Shown one piece after another: positions 31,311 to 42,092 of a DNA stretch of 64,000 bases (position 1 is the stretch's first letter; each line of letters starts with the position of its first letter). This DNA comes from Comamonas koreensis (GTDB taxonomy: Bacteria; Pseudomonadota; Gammaproteobacteria; Burkholderiales; Burkholderiaceae_C): NCBI RefSeq assembly GCF_021026195.1, contig NZ_JAJNCT010000003.1, forward strand, positions 1 to 64,000, in the 5' to 3' direction. The notes beneath the pieces were generated by a model that was not told the DNA's origin, did no database searches, and saw nothing but the letters and a program-made list of their open reading frames with translations. The translations under genes were made by a program, and so were the position numbers.

Positions 31311-34300
31311 ATGTCTCAGGAAAACATTCGCATCCGTGGTGCGCGTCAGCACAACCTCAAGAATCTGGATCTGGATATCCGCACGGGGGAGTTGACGGTG
31401 GTGACCGGGCCCAGCGGCTCGGGCAAATCCAGCCTGGTGTTCGACACGCTGTATGCCGAAGGCCAGCGCCGCTATGTCGAGACCTTCAGCGCCTATGCGC
31501 GCCAGTTTCTCGACCGCATGGACAAGCCTGCGGTCGACAAGGTTGAAGGCGTGCCGCCGGCGATTGCGATTGACCAGACCAACCCGGTGCGCAGCTCGCG
31601 CTCTACCGTGGGCACGATGACCGAGCTGAACGACCACCTGAAGCTGCTGGTGGCGCGCGCCGGCCATCTGTTTGACCAGCAGACCGCCTTGCCGGTGCAG
31701 CATGACACGCCCGAAAGCATTTACGATCAGCTGCTGCAGCGCACCCAGGCGGATGACCCGCGCATCGTGGTGACCTTTCCCGTCGAATTGCCGGCCAACA
31801 CCAGCGCCGAGCAGCTCGAGCAATGGCTGTCGGCCAGCGGCTTTACCAAGGTGCAGGCCGAGCGCGAGGTCGATGCCGTGCGCCACGCTGCTGCGGTGGA
31901 CAGCAGCAAGAAAAAACCCAAGGCCGGCAAGCAGGCCTCGGCAGAGGCGCCCCAGCGGGTCAAGCTGCTCGATGTGGTGGCTGACCGCTTCCGCCTCAGC
32001 AAGGCCGAGAAGGCGCGCGTGATTGAAGCCATCGAGGTGGCCTTGAAGCGCGGCAGCGGCCATATGACGGTGTATGCGATTGCCGAAGCCGATGCCGACG
32101 GCCACACCGCCGAGCCGGCGCTATGGAAGTTCTCGTCTGGCCTGCACTGCCCGGAAAGCGGCCTGCGCTACCGCGAGCCGACACCGTCGATGTTCTCCTT
32201 CAACTCGGCCGTGGGCGCCTGCGATGCCTGCCGGGGCTTTGGCCGGGTCATTGGGGTGGACTGGGGCCTGGTGATCCCCAACGACAAGCTGACCTTGCGC
32301 ACCGGCGTGATCAAGCCGATCCAGACGCCGGCCTGGAAGGAGATCCAGGACGATTTGATGCGCCATGCCGAGGCGCAGGGCATTCCCCGCGATACCGCCT
32401 GGGCCAAGCTGACCGAGGCGCAGAAGGACTGGGTCATCAACGGCGAAGAGGGCTACAAGGACGGCAACTGGAGCCGCCAGTGGTATGGCATCCGCCGCTA
32501 TTTCGAGTACCTGGAAACCAAGTCCTACAAGATGCATATCCGCGTCTTGCTGTCCAAGTACCGCAGCTACACGCCTTGCCCGGTCTGTGGCGGTGCACGC
32601 CTCAAGACCGAGAGCCTGCTGTGGCGCGTGGGCTCCAAGGCCGATGCCGATGCGGCGCTGCCGCCCGCACAGCGCTTCATGCCGCGCGGGGTAGCCTGGA
32701 GCCGCGAGCAGCTCGAGGCCCTGCCAGGCCTGAGCCTGCACGACCTGATGCTGCTGCCGATTGTGCGGCTGCGCCAGTTCTTTGCCAGCATGGACATCCG
32801 CCGCAGCAATGACGGCGACGCGCAGGCGCTGCGGCTCTTGCATGAAGAGATCAGCAATCGCCTGCAGTACCTCTGCGATGTCGGCATTGGCTACCTGACC
32901 CTGGACCGCCAGAGCCGCACCCTGAGCGGCGGGGAGGTGCAGCGCATCAACCTGACCACGGCCTTGGGCACTTCGCTGGTCAACACCTTGTTTGTGCTGG
33001 ACGAGCCCTCGATCGGCCTGCACCCGCGCGATATGGAGCGCATCACCGTGGCGATGAAGCGGTTGCGCGATGCTGGCAACACCCTGGTGGTGGTCGAACA
33101 CGACCCGGCAGTGATGTTTGCTGCCGACCGCATGATCGACATGGGCCCCGGCCCAGGCGAGAAGGGCGGCCAGATCGTGTTCGATGGCACCACGGCCGAG
33201 CTGCGCCATGCCGACACCTTGACCGGCGCCTACCTGGGCGGCCGCAAGCAGGTGGGCATGGGCGCCAAGCGCATGGTGACCGAGAGCACGCCGCGTCTGA
33301 TTCTGGAAGGCGCGACCGAGCACAACCTGCAGAACGTGTCGGTGGATTTCCCGCTGCAGCGCATGGTGGTGGTGACCGGCGTCTCGGGCTCGGGCAAGTC
33401 CACCCTGATCCAGGATGTGCTGGCACCCGCCTTGATGCGCCATTTTGGCAAGCCGACCGAGCTGGCCGGTGCGCACCAGCGCCTGCTGGGGGCAGACCAC
33501 CTGTCCGATGTCGTCTTTGTTGACCAATCGCCGATTGGCAAGACCGCGCGCTCCAACCCGGTCAGCTATGTGGGCGCCTGGGATGCCATCCGCGAGCTGT
33601 TTGCGACGGCGCCGCTGTCCTTGCAGCGCGGCTACACCGCGGGCAAGTTCAGCTTCAACAGCGGCGATGGCCGCTGCCCTACCTGCGGCGGTTCTGGCTT
33701 TGAGCATGTGGAGATGCAGTTCCTCTCCGACGTCTACCTGCGCTGCCCCGATTGCGATGGCAAGCGCTACCGCGCCGAGATTCTGGAAGTGCGCATCGAA
33801 CGCGATGGCCGTTTGATGAACGTGGCCGATGTGCTGGAGCTGACCGTCAGCGAAGCGGCTGGCTTGTTCGCCAAGGACCGCGAGGTGATCCGCGCGCTGC
33901 AGCCCATCGTCGATGTGGGGCTGGAGTATGTGAAGCTGGGCCAGCCCGTGCCCACGTTGTCGGGCGGCGAGGCCCAGCGCCTGAAGCTGGCTGGCTTCTT
34001 GGCTGAGGCCGCCAAGAGCGCCTCCAAATCCAAGCAGAGCCTGGCGCGCAAAGGCACCTTGTTCCTGTTTGACGAGCCCACCACCGGCCTGCATTTCGAG
34101 GACATTGCCAAGCTGATGCGCGCACTGCGCAAGCTGCTGGAAGCCGGCCATTCGCTGATCGTCATCGAACACAACCTCGATGTGATCCGCGCCAGCGACT
34201 GGCTGATCGACCTGGGGCCCGATGCCGGTGAAGACGGCGGCAAGGTGGTGGAAGAGGGCACGCCCGAAGAGGTGCGCAAATCAGGCCGCTCCTACACCGC

Positions 34301-37271
34301 GCAGGCGCTGCGCGATTACGAAGTGGCGATGCTGGGCGGGCGTGCCGACGGCCAGCCGCATGAGGTGCGCGAGCCGCGCGCCGGCTATGCGCTGGAGCGC
34401 AGCACGCCGGGCACCGCAGCCGTGGCGCCCAGCAACAGCATCCAGATCATCAATGCCAAGGAGCACAACCTCAAGCACCTGAGCGTCGATATTCCACGCG
34501 GCAAGTTCAACGTGGTGACTGGCGTATCGGGCTCGGGCAAGTCGACCCTGGCGTTTGACATTCTTTTCAACGAAGGCCAGCGCCGCTACCTGGAATCGCT
34601 GAACGCCTATGCGCGCTCCATCGTGCAGCCAGCAGGCCGTCCTGAGGTCGATGCGGTCTACGGCATTCCGCCCACGGTGGCGATCGAGCAGCGCCTCTCG
34701 CGCGGCGGTCGCAAGTCCACGGTGGGCACCACCACCGAGGTATGGCATTTTCTGCGCCTGCTGTATGTGAAGCTGGGCGTGCAGCACTGCACCAAGGATG
34801 GTGCGGCGGTGCAGCCGCAAACGCCCGAGAGCATTGCCGCGCAGCTGATGACGCAGTACCGGGGCCAGTTGATCGGCCTGATGGCGCCGCTGGTGGTGGC
34901 CCGTAAGGGCGTCTACACCGAGCTGGCGGACTGGGCGCGGCCGCGTGGCTACACGCATCTGCGCGTCGATGGCCAGTTCCTGCCGACCACCGGCTTTCCG
35001 CGCCTGGACCGCTTCAAGGAGCACACGGTCGAGCTGCCGGTGGCCAGCATCGAGATCAGGCCCGAGAACGAGGCCCTGCTGCGCGACAAGCTGGCCACGG
35101 CGCTGGAGCTTGGCAAGGGCGTGCTGCATGTGCTGTCGGCCATCGACACGCTGGAGGCGGCGATGCTGGCCGGCAGCGACACGGCAGCCATTGGCCGGCT
35201 GCAGGTGTTCTCCACCAAGCGCGCCTGCCCCGTGTGTGCGACCAGCTATGCCGAGCTGGACCCGCGCCTGTTCTCGTACAACAGCAAGCATGGCTGGTGT
35301 CCCGATTGCGTGGGCACCGGCGTCAAGCTCACCAAGGACCAGCGCAAGGTCTATGACGACTCGGTGATGAGCCAGGACAACCGGGGCCGCGAGCAAAGCT
35401 TCGAGGAACCCGAGGCCGAGGATGTGGGCGAAACCACTTGCCCGACCTGCCAGGGCACGCGTCTCAATGCCACCGCGCGTGCGGTGCTGTTCCATGGCCA
35501 GTCGATCTCGTCGATCGCGCGCCTGTCGGTCACCGATGTGCGGCTCTGGATCGAGGGGCTGCAGCTGTCCGGCCGCGAAAGCGACATCGCCCGCGACCTG
35601 GTGCCCGAGATCCACAGCCGCCTGGCCTTTCTGGAAGAAGTGGGCCTGGGCTACCTGACCCTGGACCGGGGCGCGCCCACCTTGTCGGGTGGCGAGGCGC
35701 AGCGCATACGCCTGGCCGCGCAACTGGGCAGCAATCTGCAAGGTGTCTGCTATGTGCTCGACGAGCCCACGATTGGCCTGCATGCGCGCGATAACCACAT
35801 CCTGCTCAATGCGCTGCACAAGCTGGGCGCCAAGGGCAATACGCTGGTGGTGGTGGAGCATGACGAGGACACCATCCGCCGTGCCGACCATGTGATCGAC
35901 ATCGGCCCCAGCGCCGGCAAGCGCGGTGGCCGCCTGGTGGCCCAGGGCACGACGCAGGATGTGATGGACGCGGCCGATTCGCAGACTGGCCGCTACCTGC
36001 TGCATGCGATGCGCCACCCCTTCCAGCCGCGCCGCCTGGTGCATGGCGTGGCCGATGCAGTGGCTGTGCCCGCCGAGGAGGCCAAGCCGGTCGCCAAGAA
36101 GCGCACCAAGAAGCAGATCGCCGCCGACGCTGCTGCCGCGCTGGCGGCCGACAGCGCCGAGGCCAATGCCGCGCTGGCCGCACCGGCCCGGGCTGATGCG
36201 ATGGCGCCGCTGCACTGGCTGACGGTGCTGGGTGCCAACCTGCACAACCTGCAGAACGTGGACGCACGCGTGCCGCTCAAGCGCCTGGTCGCCGTGACGG
36301 GCGTATCGGGCTCGGGCAAATCGACCCTGGCGCGCGATGTGCTGCTGAGCAATGTGGCCGCCTGGGTGGGCCAGCGCGCCACCAAGGCCGGGCGTGACGA
36401 CATGGACGCCGGCAAGGCCCCGCTGCTGACGGGCTGCAAGGGCCTGCAGGGCTTTGAAGGCATCGACCGGGTGCTGGAAGTGGACCAGACCCCGATTGGC
36501 AAGACGCCGCGCTCCTGCCCTGCGACCTATATCGGCTTCTGGGACACGATCCGCAAGCTGTTTGCCGAGACCCTGGAGGCCAAGGCCCGCGGCTATGCGG
36601 CCGGGCGCTTCTCCTTCAACACCGGCGAAGGGCGCTGCCCTGCGTGCGAGGGCCAGGGCATGCGCACCATCGAGATGAGCTTTCTGCCCGATGTGAAGGT
36701 GCCTTGCGAAGTTTGCCATGGTGCCCGCTTCAATGCCGAAACCCTGGCGGTGACCTGGCGCGGCAAAAGCATTGGCGAGGTGCTGCAGATGGAGGTGGAC
36801 GAGGCCGTGGCCTTTTTCGCCAGCATGCCGAGCATCGCCCATCCGCTGCAGCTGCTGCAGGATGTGGGCCTGGGCTACCTGACCCTGGGCCAGCCTTCGC
36901 CCACCTTGTCGGGCGGCGAGGCGCAGCGCATCAAGCTGGTGACCGAGCTGACCAAGGTGCGCGATGACATCACGCGCCGTGGCAACAAGGCACCCCACAC
37001 CTTGTATGTGCTCGATGAGCCCACCGTCGGCCTGCACATGGCCGATGTGGACAAGCTGATCCATGTGCTGCACCGCCTGGTCGATGCCGGCCACAGCGTC
37101 GTGGTGATCGAGCATGACCTGGATGTGATTGCCGAAGCCGATTGGGTGATCGACCTCGGGCCCGAAGGCGGCAATGCCGGTGGCCGCATTGTGGCCGCTG
37201 GCACGCCTGAAGACCTGGTGCAGGCGGGCACGCATACCGGCAAGGCGCTGGTGCCTGTGCTGGCGCGCTGA
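31311..37271 (+). CDS. uvrA: Tandem (double-length) UvrA excinuclease-type ATPase
   Basis: A 1986-residue protein containing two complete UvrA units in one chain. It has four Walker A motifs (GPSGSGKSS from residue 33; GVSGSGKST from about 690, 1071 and 1664) and four LSGGE signatures (about 538, 883, 1458, 1866). Zinc-type CxxC pairs occur in both halves, including CPTCGGSG...CPDCDG and CPACEGQG...CEVCHG. Both halves keep a region resembling the UvrB-binding domain. The first half keeps the insertion domain ([17 protein letters not shown] region), but the second half lacks about 110 residues there. Normal UvrA is about 940 residues. An Ala/Lys-rich linker lies near 1582-1632. A LexA box upstream suggests damage induction. 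Similar long UvrA proteins are annotated in Burkholderiales; a normal UvrA is presumably encoded elsewhere. Confidence 0.92.
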   Translation: MSQENIRIRGARQHNLKNLDLDIRTGELTVVTGPSGSGKSSLVFDTLYAEGQRRYVETFSAYARQFLDRMDKPAVDKVEGVPPAIAIDQTNPVRSSRSTVGTMTELNDHLKLLVARAGHLFDQQTALPVQHDTPESIYDQLLQRTQADDPRIVVTFPVELPANTSAEQLEQWLSASGFTKVQAEREVDAVRHAAAVDSSKKKPKAGKQASAEAPQRVKLLDVVADRFRLSKAEKARVIEAIEVALKRGSGHMTVYAIAEADADGHTAEPALWKFSSGLHCPESGLRYREPTPSMFSFNSAVGACDACRGFGRVIGVDWGLVIPNDKLTLRTGVIKPIQTPAWKEIQDDLMRHAEAQGIPRDTAWAKLTEAQKDWVINGEEGYKDGNWSRQWYGIRRYFEYLETKSYKMHIRVLLSKYRSYTPCPVCGGARLKTESLLWRVGSKADADAALPPAQRFMPRGVAWSREQLEALPGLSLHDLMLLPIVRLRQFFASMDIRRSNDGDAQALRLLHEEISNRLQYLCDVGIGYLTLDRQSRTLSGGEVQRINLTTALGTSLVNTLFVLDEPSIGLHPRDMERITVAMKRLRDAGNTLVVVEHDPAVMFAADRMIDMGPGPGEKGGQIVFDGTTAELRHADTLTGAYLGGRKQVGMGAKRMVTESTPRLILEGATEHNLQNVSVDFPLQRMVVVTGVSGSGKSTLIQDVLAPALMRHFGKPTELAGAHQRLLGADHLSDVVFVDQSPIGKTARSNPVSYVGAWDAIRELFATAPLSLQRGYTAGKFSFNSGDGRCPTCGGSGFEHVEMQFLSDVYLRCPDCDGKRYRAEILEVRIERDGRLMNVADVLELTVSEAAGLFAKDREVIRALQPIVDVGLEYVKLGQPVPTLSGGEAQRLKLAGFLAEAAKSASKSKQSLARKGTLFLFDEPTTGLHFEDIAKLMRALRKLLEAGHSLIVIEHNLDVIRASDWLIDLGPDAGEDGGKVVEEGTPEEVRKSGRSYTAQALRDYEVAMLGGRADGQPHEVREPRAGYALERSTPGTAAVAPSNSIQIINAKEHNLKHLSVDIPRGKFNVVTGVSGSGKSTLAFDILFNEGQRRYLESLNAYARSIVQPAGRPEVDAVYGIPPTVAIEQRLSRGGRKSTVGTTTEVWHFLRLLYVKLGVQHCTKDGAAVQPQTPESIAAQLMTQYRGQLIGLMAPLVVARKGVYTELADWARPRGYTHLRVDGQFLPTTGFPRLDRFKEHTVELPVASIEIRPENEALLRDKLATALELGKGVLHVLSAIDTLEAAMLAGSDTAAIGRLQVFSTKRACPVCATSYAELDPRLFSYNSKHGWCPDCVGTGVKLTKDQRKVYDDSVMSQDNRGREQSFEEPEAEDVGETTCPTCQGTRLNATARAVLFHGQSISSIARLSVTDVRLWIEGLQLSGRESDIARDLVPEIHSRLAFLEEVGLGYLTLDRGAPTLSGGEAQRIRLAAQLGSNLQGVCYVLDEPTIGLHARDNHILLNALHKLGAKGNTLVVVEHDEDTIRRADHVIDIGPSAGKRGGRLVAQGTTQDVMDAADSQTGRYLLHAMRHPFQPRRLVHGVADAVAVPAEEAKPVAKKRTKKQIAADAAAALAADSAEANAALAAPARADAMAPLHWLTVLGANLHNLQNVDARVPLKRLVAVTGVSGSGKSTLARDVLLSNVAAWVGQRATKAGRDDMDAGKAPLLTGCKGLQGFEGIDRVLEVDQTPIGKTPRSCPATYIGFWDTIRKLFAETLEAKARGYAAGRFSFNTGEGRCPACEGQGMRTIEMSFLPDVKVPCEVCHGARFNAETLAVTWRGKSIGEVLQMEVDEAVAFFASMPSIAHPLQLLQDVGLGYLTLGQPSPTLSGGEAQRIKLVTELTKVRDDITRRGNKAPHTLYVLDEPTVGLHMADVDKLIHVLHRLVDAGHSVVVIEHDLDVIAEADWVIDLGPEGGNAGGRIVAAGTPEDLVQAGTHTGKALVPVLAR

Positions 37272-37364
37272 GCCGGTGCCGGGCTGCCAGGGCAGGGCGT
37301 TTGCTGACAGCGCGCCCTGCCGGGCCTGGGCACAATCGCAGCATTGACCTGCAAGGAGCCCAGA

Positions 37365-37472
37365 ATGCATATTGACCCCCGGCACCCGGAAGCCCCGCCT
37401 GTGAAAGACCCCGCCCCGGTGCAACCCCCACCGGTGCCCACGCCTGGCATTCCGTCACCCATCCAGGAGTAG
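37365..37472 (+). CDS. Small proline-rich protein, 35 residues
   Basis: A short reading frame with an excellent ribosome site (AAGGAG, 37352-37357, 7 bases before the ATG). The product starts MHIDPRHPEAPP and is about one-third proline, with repeated P-x-P and VP pairs, ending PSPIQE. It has no hydrophobic segment and no family that I recognise. It lies alone between uvrA and tctD. The strong start signal and non-random composition argue for real translation, but with only 35 codons this is uncertain. Confidence 0.5.
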   Translation: MHIDPRHPEAPPVKDPAPVQPPPVPTPGIPSPIQE

Positions 37473-37552
37473 CGCTGGGCATGGCGTGCCCGTGCAGCGG
37501 CCACTTGGGCGTATGATCGCGCTCTTTGTGGGTCTACGGGCGGGCGACAACG

Positions 37553-38251
37553 ATGCGCATATTGCTGATTGAAGACGAGCAGGAGATGGCCGCCTGGCTG
37601 GTGCGCGCCCTCAAGCAATCGAATATCGAAGCCGTGCATGCCCCACAGGCGGCGATGGCCACGCGCCTGCTGCCCGATGGCCGCTTTGACGTGGTGGTGC
37701 TCGATCTGCAACTGCCCGACCAGCATGGCTTTGACTGGCTGTCGGCGATGCGAGTGCAGGGCCACCGTGAGCCGGTACTGGTGCTGACCGCGCAAGGGGC
37801 GGTGCAGGACCGGGTCGAAGGCCTGCACCGGGGGGCCGATGACTACCTGACCAAACCCTTTGAAGTGGCCGAGCTGGAGGCGCGCCTGGCCGCGCTGCAC
37901 CGGCGCAGCCAGGGGCGGGTGCAGGCGATGCAGCAATGCGGCTCGCTGCGCTATGACAGCAACCACCGCACCTTCTGGCTGGCCGATCAGATGCTCGCGC
38001 TGACCCCGCGCGAGCATGCGGCGCTCGAAGCGCTGATGGCGCGCACCGGTGCGCCGGTGGGCAAGTCCAAGCTGACGGCCAAGGTGTTTCCGCAGGACAG
38101 CAGCGTGAGCCCCGATGCCATCGAGCAGGTGCTGCACCGGGTGCGGCGCAAGCTGGCCGGTGGTGATGTGCATATCGTGACGGTGCGCGGCCTGGGCTAT
38201 ATGCTCGAAACCCTGCTGCCCAAGGGCCCGGGCAGCACGCTTTCAGCCTGA
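37553..38251 (+). CDS. tctD: OmpR-family response regulator, TctD-like
   Basis: A 232-residue response regulator. The receiver domain begins MRILLIEDEQEMAAWL, with phospho-acceptor Asp in VVLDLQLPD and the Lys of DDYLTKPF. The C-terminal winged helix carries LTPREHAALEALMAR and ends HIVTVRGLGYML. It is 5 bases upstream of the sensor kinase, and the pair precedes tctBA, as TctDE does in Salmonella and other bacteria. It therefore probably activates tricarboxylate uptake. The ATG at 37553 is chosen because it gives the usual receiver N-terminus; an upstream start at 37526 would add nine residues. Confidence 0.85.
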   Translation: MRILLIEDEQEMAAWLVRALKQSNIEAVHAPQAAMATRLLPDGRFDVVVLDLQLPDQHGFDWLSAMRVQGHREPVLVLTAQGAVQDRVEGLHRGADDYLTKPFEVAELEARLAALHRRSQGRVQAMQQCGSLRYDSNHRTFWLADQMLALTPREHAALEALMARTGAPVGKSKLTAKVFPQDSSVSPDAIEQVLHRVRRKLAGGDVHIVTVRGLGYMLETLLPKGPGSTLSA

Positions 38252-38256
38252 ACACC

Positions 38257-39792
38257 ATGCGCTGGCGCCTGCGCTCCTCCAACGGCCTGCGTCTGCGCCT
38301 GCTGTGGGTGCTGGTGCCCGTGCTGATGGGCCTGCTGGTGCTCGACAGCTGGCGCGACAGCGTCAGCCTGGCGCGCGAGCTGGAGCGCGCCTATGACCAG
38401 AGCCTGCTGGAGCCGGCGCAGGCGCTGTCGGACAACCTGCGCTGGGATGCGGAAGGCCAACTGAGCCTGGACGAGCCGCTGCACATCATCTCGATGTTCG
38501 AAGTGCTGAGCAGCCGGCGCAAATTTTTGCGCGTGCAGCTGCAGACGCCCGATGGCGCGCAGCAGCGGCTGCTGCTGGGTGCGAGCGCGTTCCCCGAGCC
38601 CAGGCATGACCCGGCCGACCCCAGCCGCCCTTTCCGCGCGGCCGACGATGGCACGCGCGTGTCGTATGCCGCCGAGGTGGACCACCAGCCAGTGCGGGTG
38701 CTGGCGCTGCTGCGGGTGCTGCATGACCAGTCGGGCCAGGAATGGCGCGTGCTGATCCAGACCGCGCAGACCAGCGCCGGCATTGAGCGCACGGTGCGCA
38801 GCCTGATGTGGGACAGCCTGCTGCGCGATGGCCGCACCTTGCTGGTCCTGGTGCTGGTGGTGTGGTTGGGCGTGGCCTGGGGCCTGCGCCCGCTCCAGGC
38901 CTTGCGCCGGGCCGTGCAGCAGCGCCGCAGCGATGACCTGCAGCCGCTGGCCACCGAGGCCGTGCCCGGCGAGGTGCGGCCCCTGGTCGATGCGATGAAC
39001 CTGCACCTGGCGCAGCAGCGCGATGCACTGGCCCAGCAGCGCCAGTTTCTGGCCGATGCATCGCACCAGCTGCGCACGCCCTTGGCCATTCTGAGCACAC
39101 AGGCCGGCTATGCGCTGCGTGAGACCGACCCCGACGCCGTACAAGCCACCTTGCGCAGCATGCTGCAGCAGCTGCAGCGGGGTCGCCGCGTGTCCGAGCA
39201 GCTGCTGGCGCTGGCCCATGCCAGCCAGCCCACCGCCCAGCAGGCGTTCGAGAGCGAGGTCTGCGATGCCAATGCAGTGGCGCGCGAGGTGGTGCTGGCC
39301 TACCTGCCGCTGGCGCTGGACAAGCAGCAGGACCTGGGCTGGACTGATGTGCGCGGCCAGGATTTCGAGGGCGATGCCGAAGGCGAGACCGGCCCGGGCG
39401 CGGCGATGGCCGCACCGGTGCAGGCAGCGGCCACCGCCGTCTATGAGCTGCTGGCCAACCTGGTGCACAACGCGATTGCCTACACACCTGCCGGGGGCCG
39501 CATCAATGTGGCGGTGCAGCGCGAGGGTGCCTGGGTGGAGATCCGTGTGCAGGACAACGGCACCGGCATTGCGCCCGAGGACCGCGAGCGTGCCTTTGCG
39601 CGCTTCAGCCGCTTGCAGGCCGATGCGGCGTTGGCGCCGGGAGGATCGGGCCTGGGACTGGCCATCGCCCGGGCCTATGTGCAGCGCTTCCATGGCGACT
39701 TGCTGCTGCAAGATGGCGATGCCAGCGATAGCGCGGCTGGCCGGGGGCTGACCGCGTTGGTGCGCCTGCCGCTAGCCCCCCATCAGGCCTGA
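38257..39792 (+). CDS. tctE: Sensor histidine kinase, TctE-like
   Basis: A 511-residue kinase. One membrane helix lies near residues 13-30 and another near 190-212, enclosing a periplasmic sensor domain of about 160 residues (2CSK_N type). The H-box FLADASHQLRTPLAIL has the phosphorylated His at about residue 270. The N-box is ELLANLVHNAIAYTP, with ATP-lid motifs DNGTGI and GSGLGLAIA. It should sense a carboxylic acid outside the cell and phosphorylate the adjacent regulator. The start codon is 6 bases after the regulator stop. Confidence 0.88.
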   Translation: MRWRLRSSNGLRLRLLWVLVPVLMGLLVLDSWRDSVSLARELERAYDQSLLEPAQALSDNLRWDAEGQLSLDEPLHIISMFEVLSSRRKFLRVQLQTPDGAQQRLLLGASAFPEPRHDPADPSRPFRAADDGTRVSYAAEVDHQPVRVLALLRVLHDQSGQEWRVLIQTAQTSAGIERTVRSLMWDSLLRDGRTLLVLVLVVWLGVAWGLRPLQALRRAVQQRRSDDLQPLATEAVPGEVRPLVDAMNLHLAQQRDALAQQRQFLADASHQLRTPLAILSTQAGYALRETDPDAVQATLRSMLQQLQRGRRVSEQLLALAHASQPTAQQAFESEVCDANAVAREVVLAYLPLALDKQQDLGWTDVRGQDFEGDAEGETGPGAAMAAPVQAAATAVYELLANLVHNAIAYTPAGGRINVAVQREGAWVEIRVQDNGTGIAPEDRERAFARFSRLQADAALAPGGSGLGLAIARAYVQRFHGDLLLQDGDASDSAAGRGLTALVRLPLAPHQA

Positions 39793-39925
39793 GCGCGCTG
39801 TCCTTTAGGGGACTGTTTTCGCTAAGTAGATTTACGTATTTTGAGGCGTTGCCTGGCGTTTGGCAGCTGTTTGGCAGCTTCGTTTTCTAGACTTTCCGCG
39901 CAAGTTGTAAGAAAAGGAGACGAAC

Positions 39926-39994
39926 ATGGGTCAACACAGGTCCACCCTCGCGGGTGCGCATGGGCGCCGGGCGCCCGCCAAGGAGCGGCCATGA
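39926..39994 (+). CDS. 22-codon leader reading frame overlapping tctB
   Basis: An ATG at 39926 follows a strong AAAAGGAGA box (from about 39913) and opens a frame of 22 codons, beginning MGQHRSTLAG, that ends exactly at the tctB start in an ATGA overlap. The peptide is basic and has no signal sequence. It may only serve to couple translation into tctB. It could instead be what is left of a tctC gene, which normally stands at this place. Confidence 0.45.
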   Translation: MGQHRSTLAGAHGRRAPAKERP

Positions 39995-40473
39995 GCGATG
40001 GCGGCAAGAGCTACAACAAGGATTACTACGGCGGCGCGCTGATGATCCTGCTCGGTGGCAGCGCTGCCTACGCGGCACAAGGCTACAACATCGGCTCGCT
40101 GGCCCACATGGGGCCGGGCTACTTCCCGTTTGCGGTCGGCATTCTGCTGGCGCTGACGGGCGTGCTGATTGCGCTGAGTGCCAAGAAAAAAGGCCCCGGC
40201 GACGAAGCGGCGCTGGTTGGCCACAAGCATGACATTCCCGATTTCCGGGGTGCAGCCTGCATCATTCTGGGCACCATTGCCTTCTACTTCTGTGGCGAAT
40301 ACCTGGGCCTGCTGCCGGCGACCTTTGCCATCGTGTTTATCTGCGCTTTGGGTGACCGCAGCAACAGCGTCATGGCCTGCTTTGTGCTGGCCATGTCGAT
40401 GATGATCGTCGCCGTGGTGATTTTCTGGTGGGCGCTGCAGGTGCAGATGCCGCTGGTCAGGTGGGGGATGTAA
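39991..40473 (+). CDS. tctB: TctB-type small membrane subunit of tripartite tricarboxylate transporter
   Basis: A 160-residue protein with four hydrophobic segments and the TctB pattern IGSLAHMGPGYFPFAVGILLALTG. It pairs with the large TctA permease to carry tricarboxylates or related acids using an ion gradient and a periplasmic TctC binding protein. An AAGGAG box lies 7 bases before the ATG at 39991. The start overlaps the stop of a 22-codon frame. tctA follows after 3 bases. No tctC is in the window. Confidence 0.9.
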   Translation: MSDGGKSYNKDYYGGALMILLGGSAAYAAQGYNIGSLAHMGPGYFPFAVGILLALTGVLIALSAKKKGPGDEAALVGHKHDIPDFRGAACIILGTIAFYFCGEYLGLLPATFAIVFICALGDRSNSVMACFVLAMSMMIVAVVIFWWALQVQMPLVRWGM

Positions 40474-40476
40474 GCC

Positions 40477-42030
40477 ATGGGACAAGCACTGCAAGACCTT
40501 TGGTACGGCTTTGGCATCGCCTTCCAGGGCCATAACCTGATGTGGTCGTTCTTCGGCGTCCTGGTGGGCAACCTGATCGGCGTGCTGCCGGGCATGGGCG
40601 CGCTGTCGGCGATCTCCATCCTGCTGCCACTGACCTACACCATGCATCCGGTGCCTGCGATCCTGATGCTGGCCGGTATCTTCTATGGTTCGCAGTACGG
40701 TGGCGCCATTGGCGCGATCTTGCTGAACCTGCCATCGCACCCGCCCCATGCCGTGACCTGCCTGGACGGCTACCCGATGACCAAGAAGGGCAAGGGCGGA
40801 ACCGCGCTCGGCATCACGATGATCTGCTCGTTCTTTGCCGCGTCGGTCGGCATCATCGTGATGATCTTCGCCTCGCCGCTGCTGACCACGATTGCGTTCA
40901 AGTTTGGGCCGGCCGAGCTGTTCTCCATCATGCTGCTGGGCCTGCTCGCTGGCTCGACCATGTCGCGCGGCTCGCCGCTCAAGGGGGTGGCCATGACCTT
41001 GTTCGGCCTGCTCTGCGGCATCGTCGGCACCGACGTGAACAGCGGTACCTTCCGCTTTGCGTTTGACATCCCGGACTTGAGCGATGGCCTGGAAATGGTG
41101 GCCGTGGCGATGGGCTTGTTCGGTATTGCCGACTTCCTGCTCAACGTCAACAAGATGAAGGCGATCACCAGCAACACCAAGATGCGCATTCGTGACATGC
41201 GCCCCTCGATGGCCGAGCTGAAGGAAGCCTTCTGGCCGATGGTGCGCGGCACGGCCGTGGGCACCCTGTTTGGCGCCATGCCCGGCACGGGCCCGACCAT
41301 CACCACCTTCATCGCCTATGCGCTGGAGCAAAAGGTGGCCAAGGATCCGAGCCGTTTTGGTACCGGCATGATCGCTGGCGTGGCAGCCCCCGAGGCCTCG
41401 GCGCACTCGAAGACCCAGGTGGACTTCATCCCGACCATGAGTCTGGGCATCCCCGGTGACGCCGTGATGGCGCTGCTGTTGGGCGCGCTGCTGATCCAGG
41501 GCATTCAGCCTGGTCCTCAGCTGATCACCGAGCATCCGGACATTTTCTGGGGCCTGATCGCCAGCTTCTGGATCGGTAACGTGATCCTGATGATTCTGAA
41601 CGTGCCGCTGATCGGTGTCTGGGTCAAGATGCTGGCCGTGCCTTACAAGTACCTGTTCCCGTCGGCGATGTTCTTCATTGCTGTCGGTGTGTTCACCACG
41701 CAAAACAGCCTGTTCCACATCTGGGAGGTGCTGGCCTTCGGCATCATCGGTGCCATCCTGATGGTGCTGGACTTCTCGGTCGCGCCGATCATGCTGGGCT
41801 TTGTGCTCGGCCCGATGATGGAAGAGAACTTCCGCCGTGCGCTGCTGCTGTCCCGTGGTGACATGATGGTCTTCATGCAGCGCCCCATCAGCGCGACCTT
41901 TGTCTGCATCAGCCTGTTCCTGCTGGCTGCCGTGACCTGGTCGGCCTGGCGCAAGCGCTCCAGCGTGAGCAAGGTGGCGCAAGCCATCGCGCAAGAGACC
42001 GCTGGGGCGGGCGTTGTGGCGGCCAAGTAA
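40477..42030 (+). CDS. tctA: TctA-type large permease subunit of tripartite tricarboxylate transporter
   Basis: A 517-residue membrane protein with about 11-12 helices. It carries the TctA motifs GNLIGVLPGMGALSAISILL near the N-terminus, FYGSQYGGAIGAILLNLPS, and a repeated version in the second half (TLFGAMPGTGPTITTF, HSKTQVDFIPTMSLGIPGDA). These repeated glycine-rich motifs mark the substrate path. It works with TctB and a TctC partner that must come from elsewhere. A bidirectional terminator follows. Confidence 0.93.
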   Translation: MGQALQDLWYGFGIAFQGHNLMWSFFGVLVGNLIGVLPGMGALSAISILLPLTYTMHPVPAILMLAGIFYGSQYGGAIGAILLNLPSHPPHAVTCLDGYPMTKKGKGGTALGITMICSFFAASVGIIVMIFASPLLTTIAFKFGPAELFSIMLLGLLAGSTMSRGSPLKGVAMTLFGLLCGIVGTDVNSGTFRFAFDIPDLSDGLEMVAVAMGLFGIADFLLNVNKMKAITSNTKMRIRDMRPSMAELKEAFWPMVRGTAVGTLFGAMPGTGPTITTFIAYALEQKVAKDPSRFGTGMIAGVAAPEASAHSKTQVDFIPTMSLGIPGDAVMALLLGALLIQGIQPGPQLITEHPDIFWGLIASFWIGNVILMILNVPLIGVWVKMLAVPYKYLFPSAMFFIAVGVFTTQNSLFHIWEVLAFGIIGAILMVLDFSVAPIMLGFVLGPMMEENFRRALLLSRGDMMVFMQRPISATFVCISLFLLAAVTWSAWRKRSSVSKVAQAIAQETAGAGVVAAK

Positions 42031-42047
42031 GCCTCTGCTGCCCATGC

Positions 42048-42079
42048 AAAAACCGCTCTCGGGAGCGGTTTTTGCTTTT
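42048..42079. terminator. Bidirectional terminator between tctA and putP
   Basis: CCGCTC (42053-42058) pairs with GAGCGG (42063-42068) around TCGG, flanked by AAAAA on the left and a T run on the right. The genes on either side converge here, and the hairpin can serve both strands. Confidence 0.85.
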
Positions 42080-42092
42080 TAGCTGGCGGAGA

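Noticed and set aside
34281-37424. A 1047-codon open frame on the minus strand across the second half of uvrA
   Set aside because: It is antisense to a clear four-ATPase UvrA, has no recognisable domain and a His/Gln/Ala-rich composition typical of the complement of GC-rich genes.
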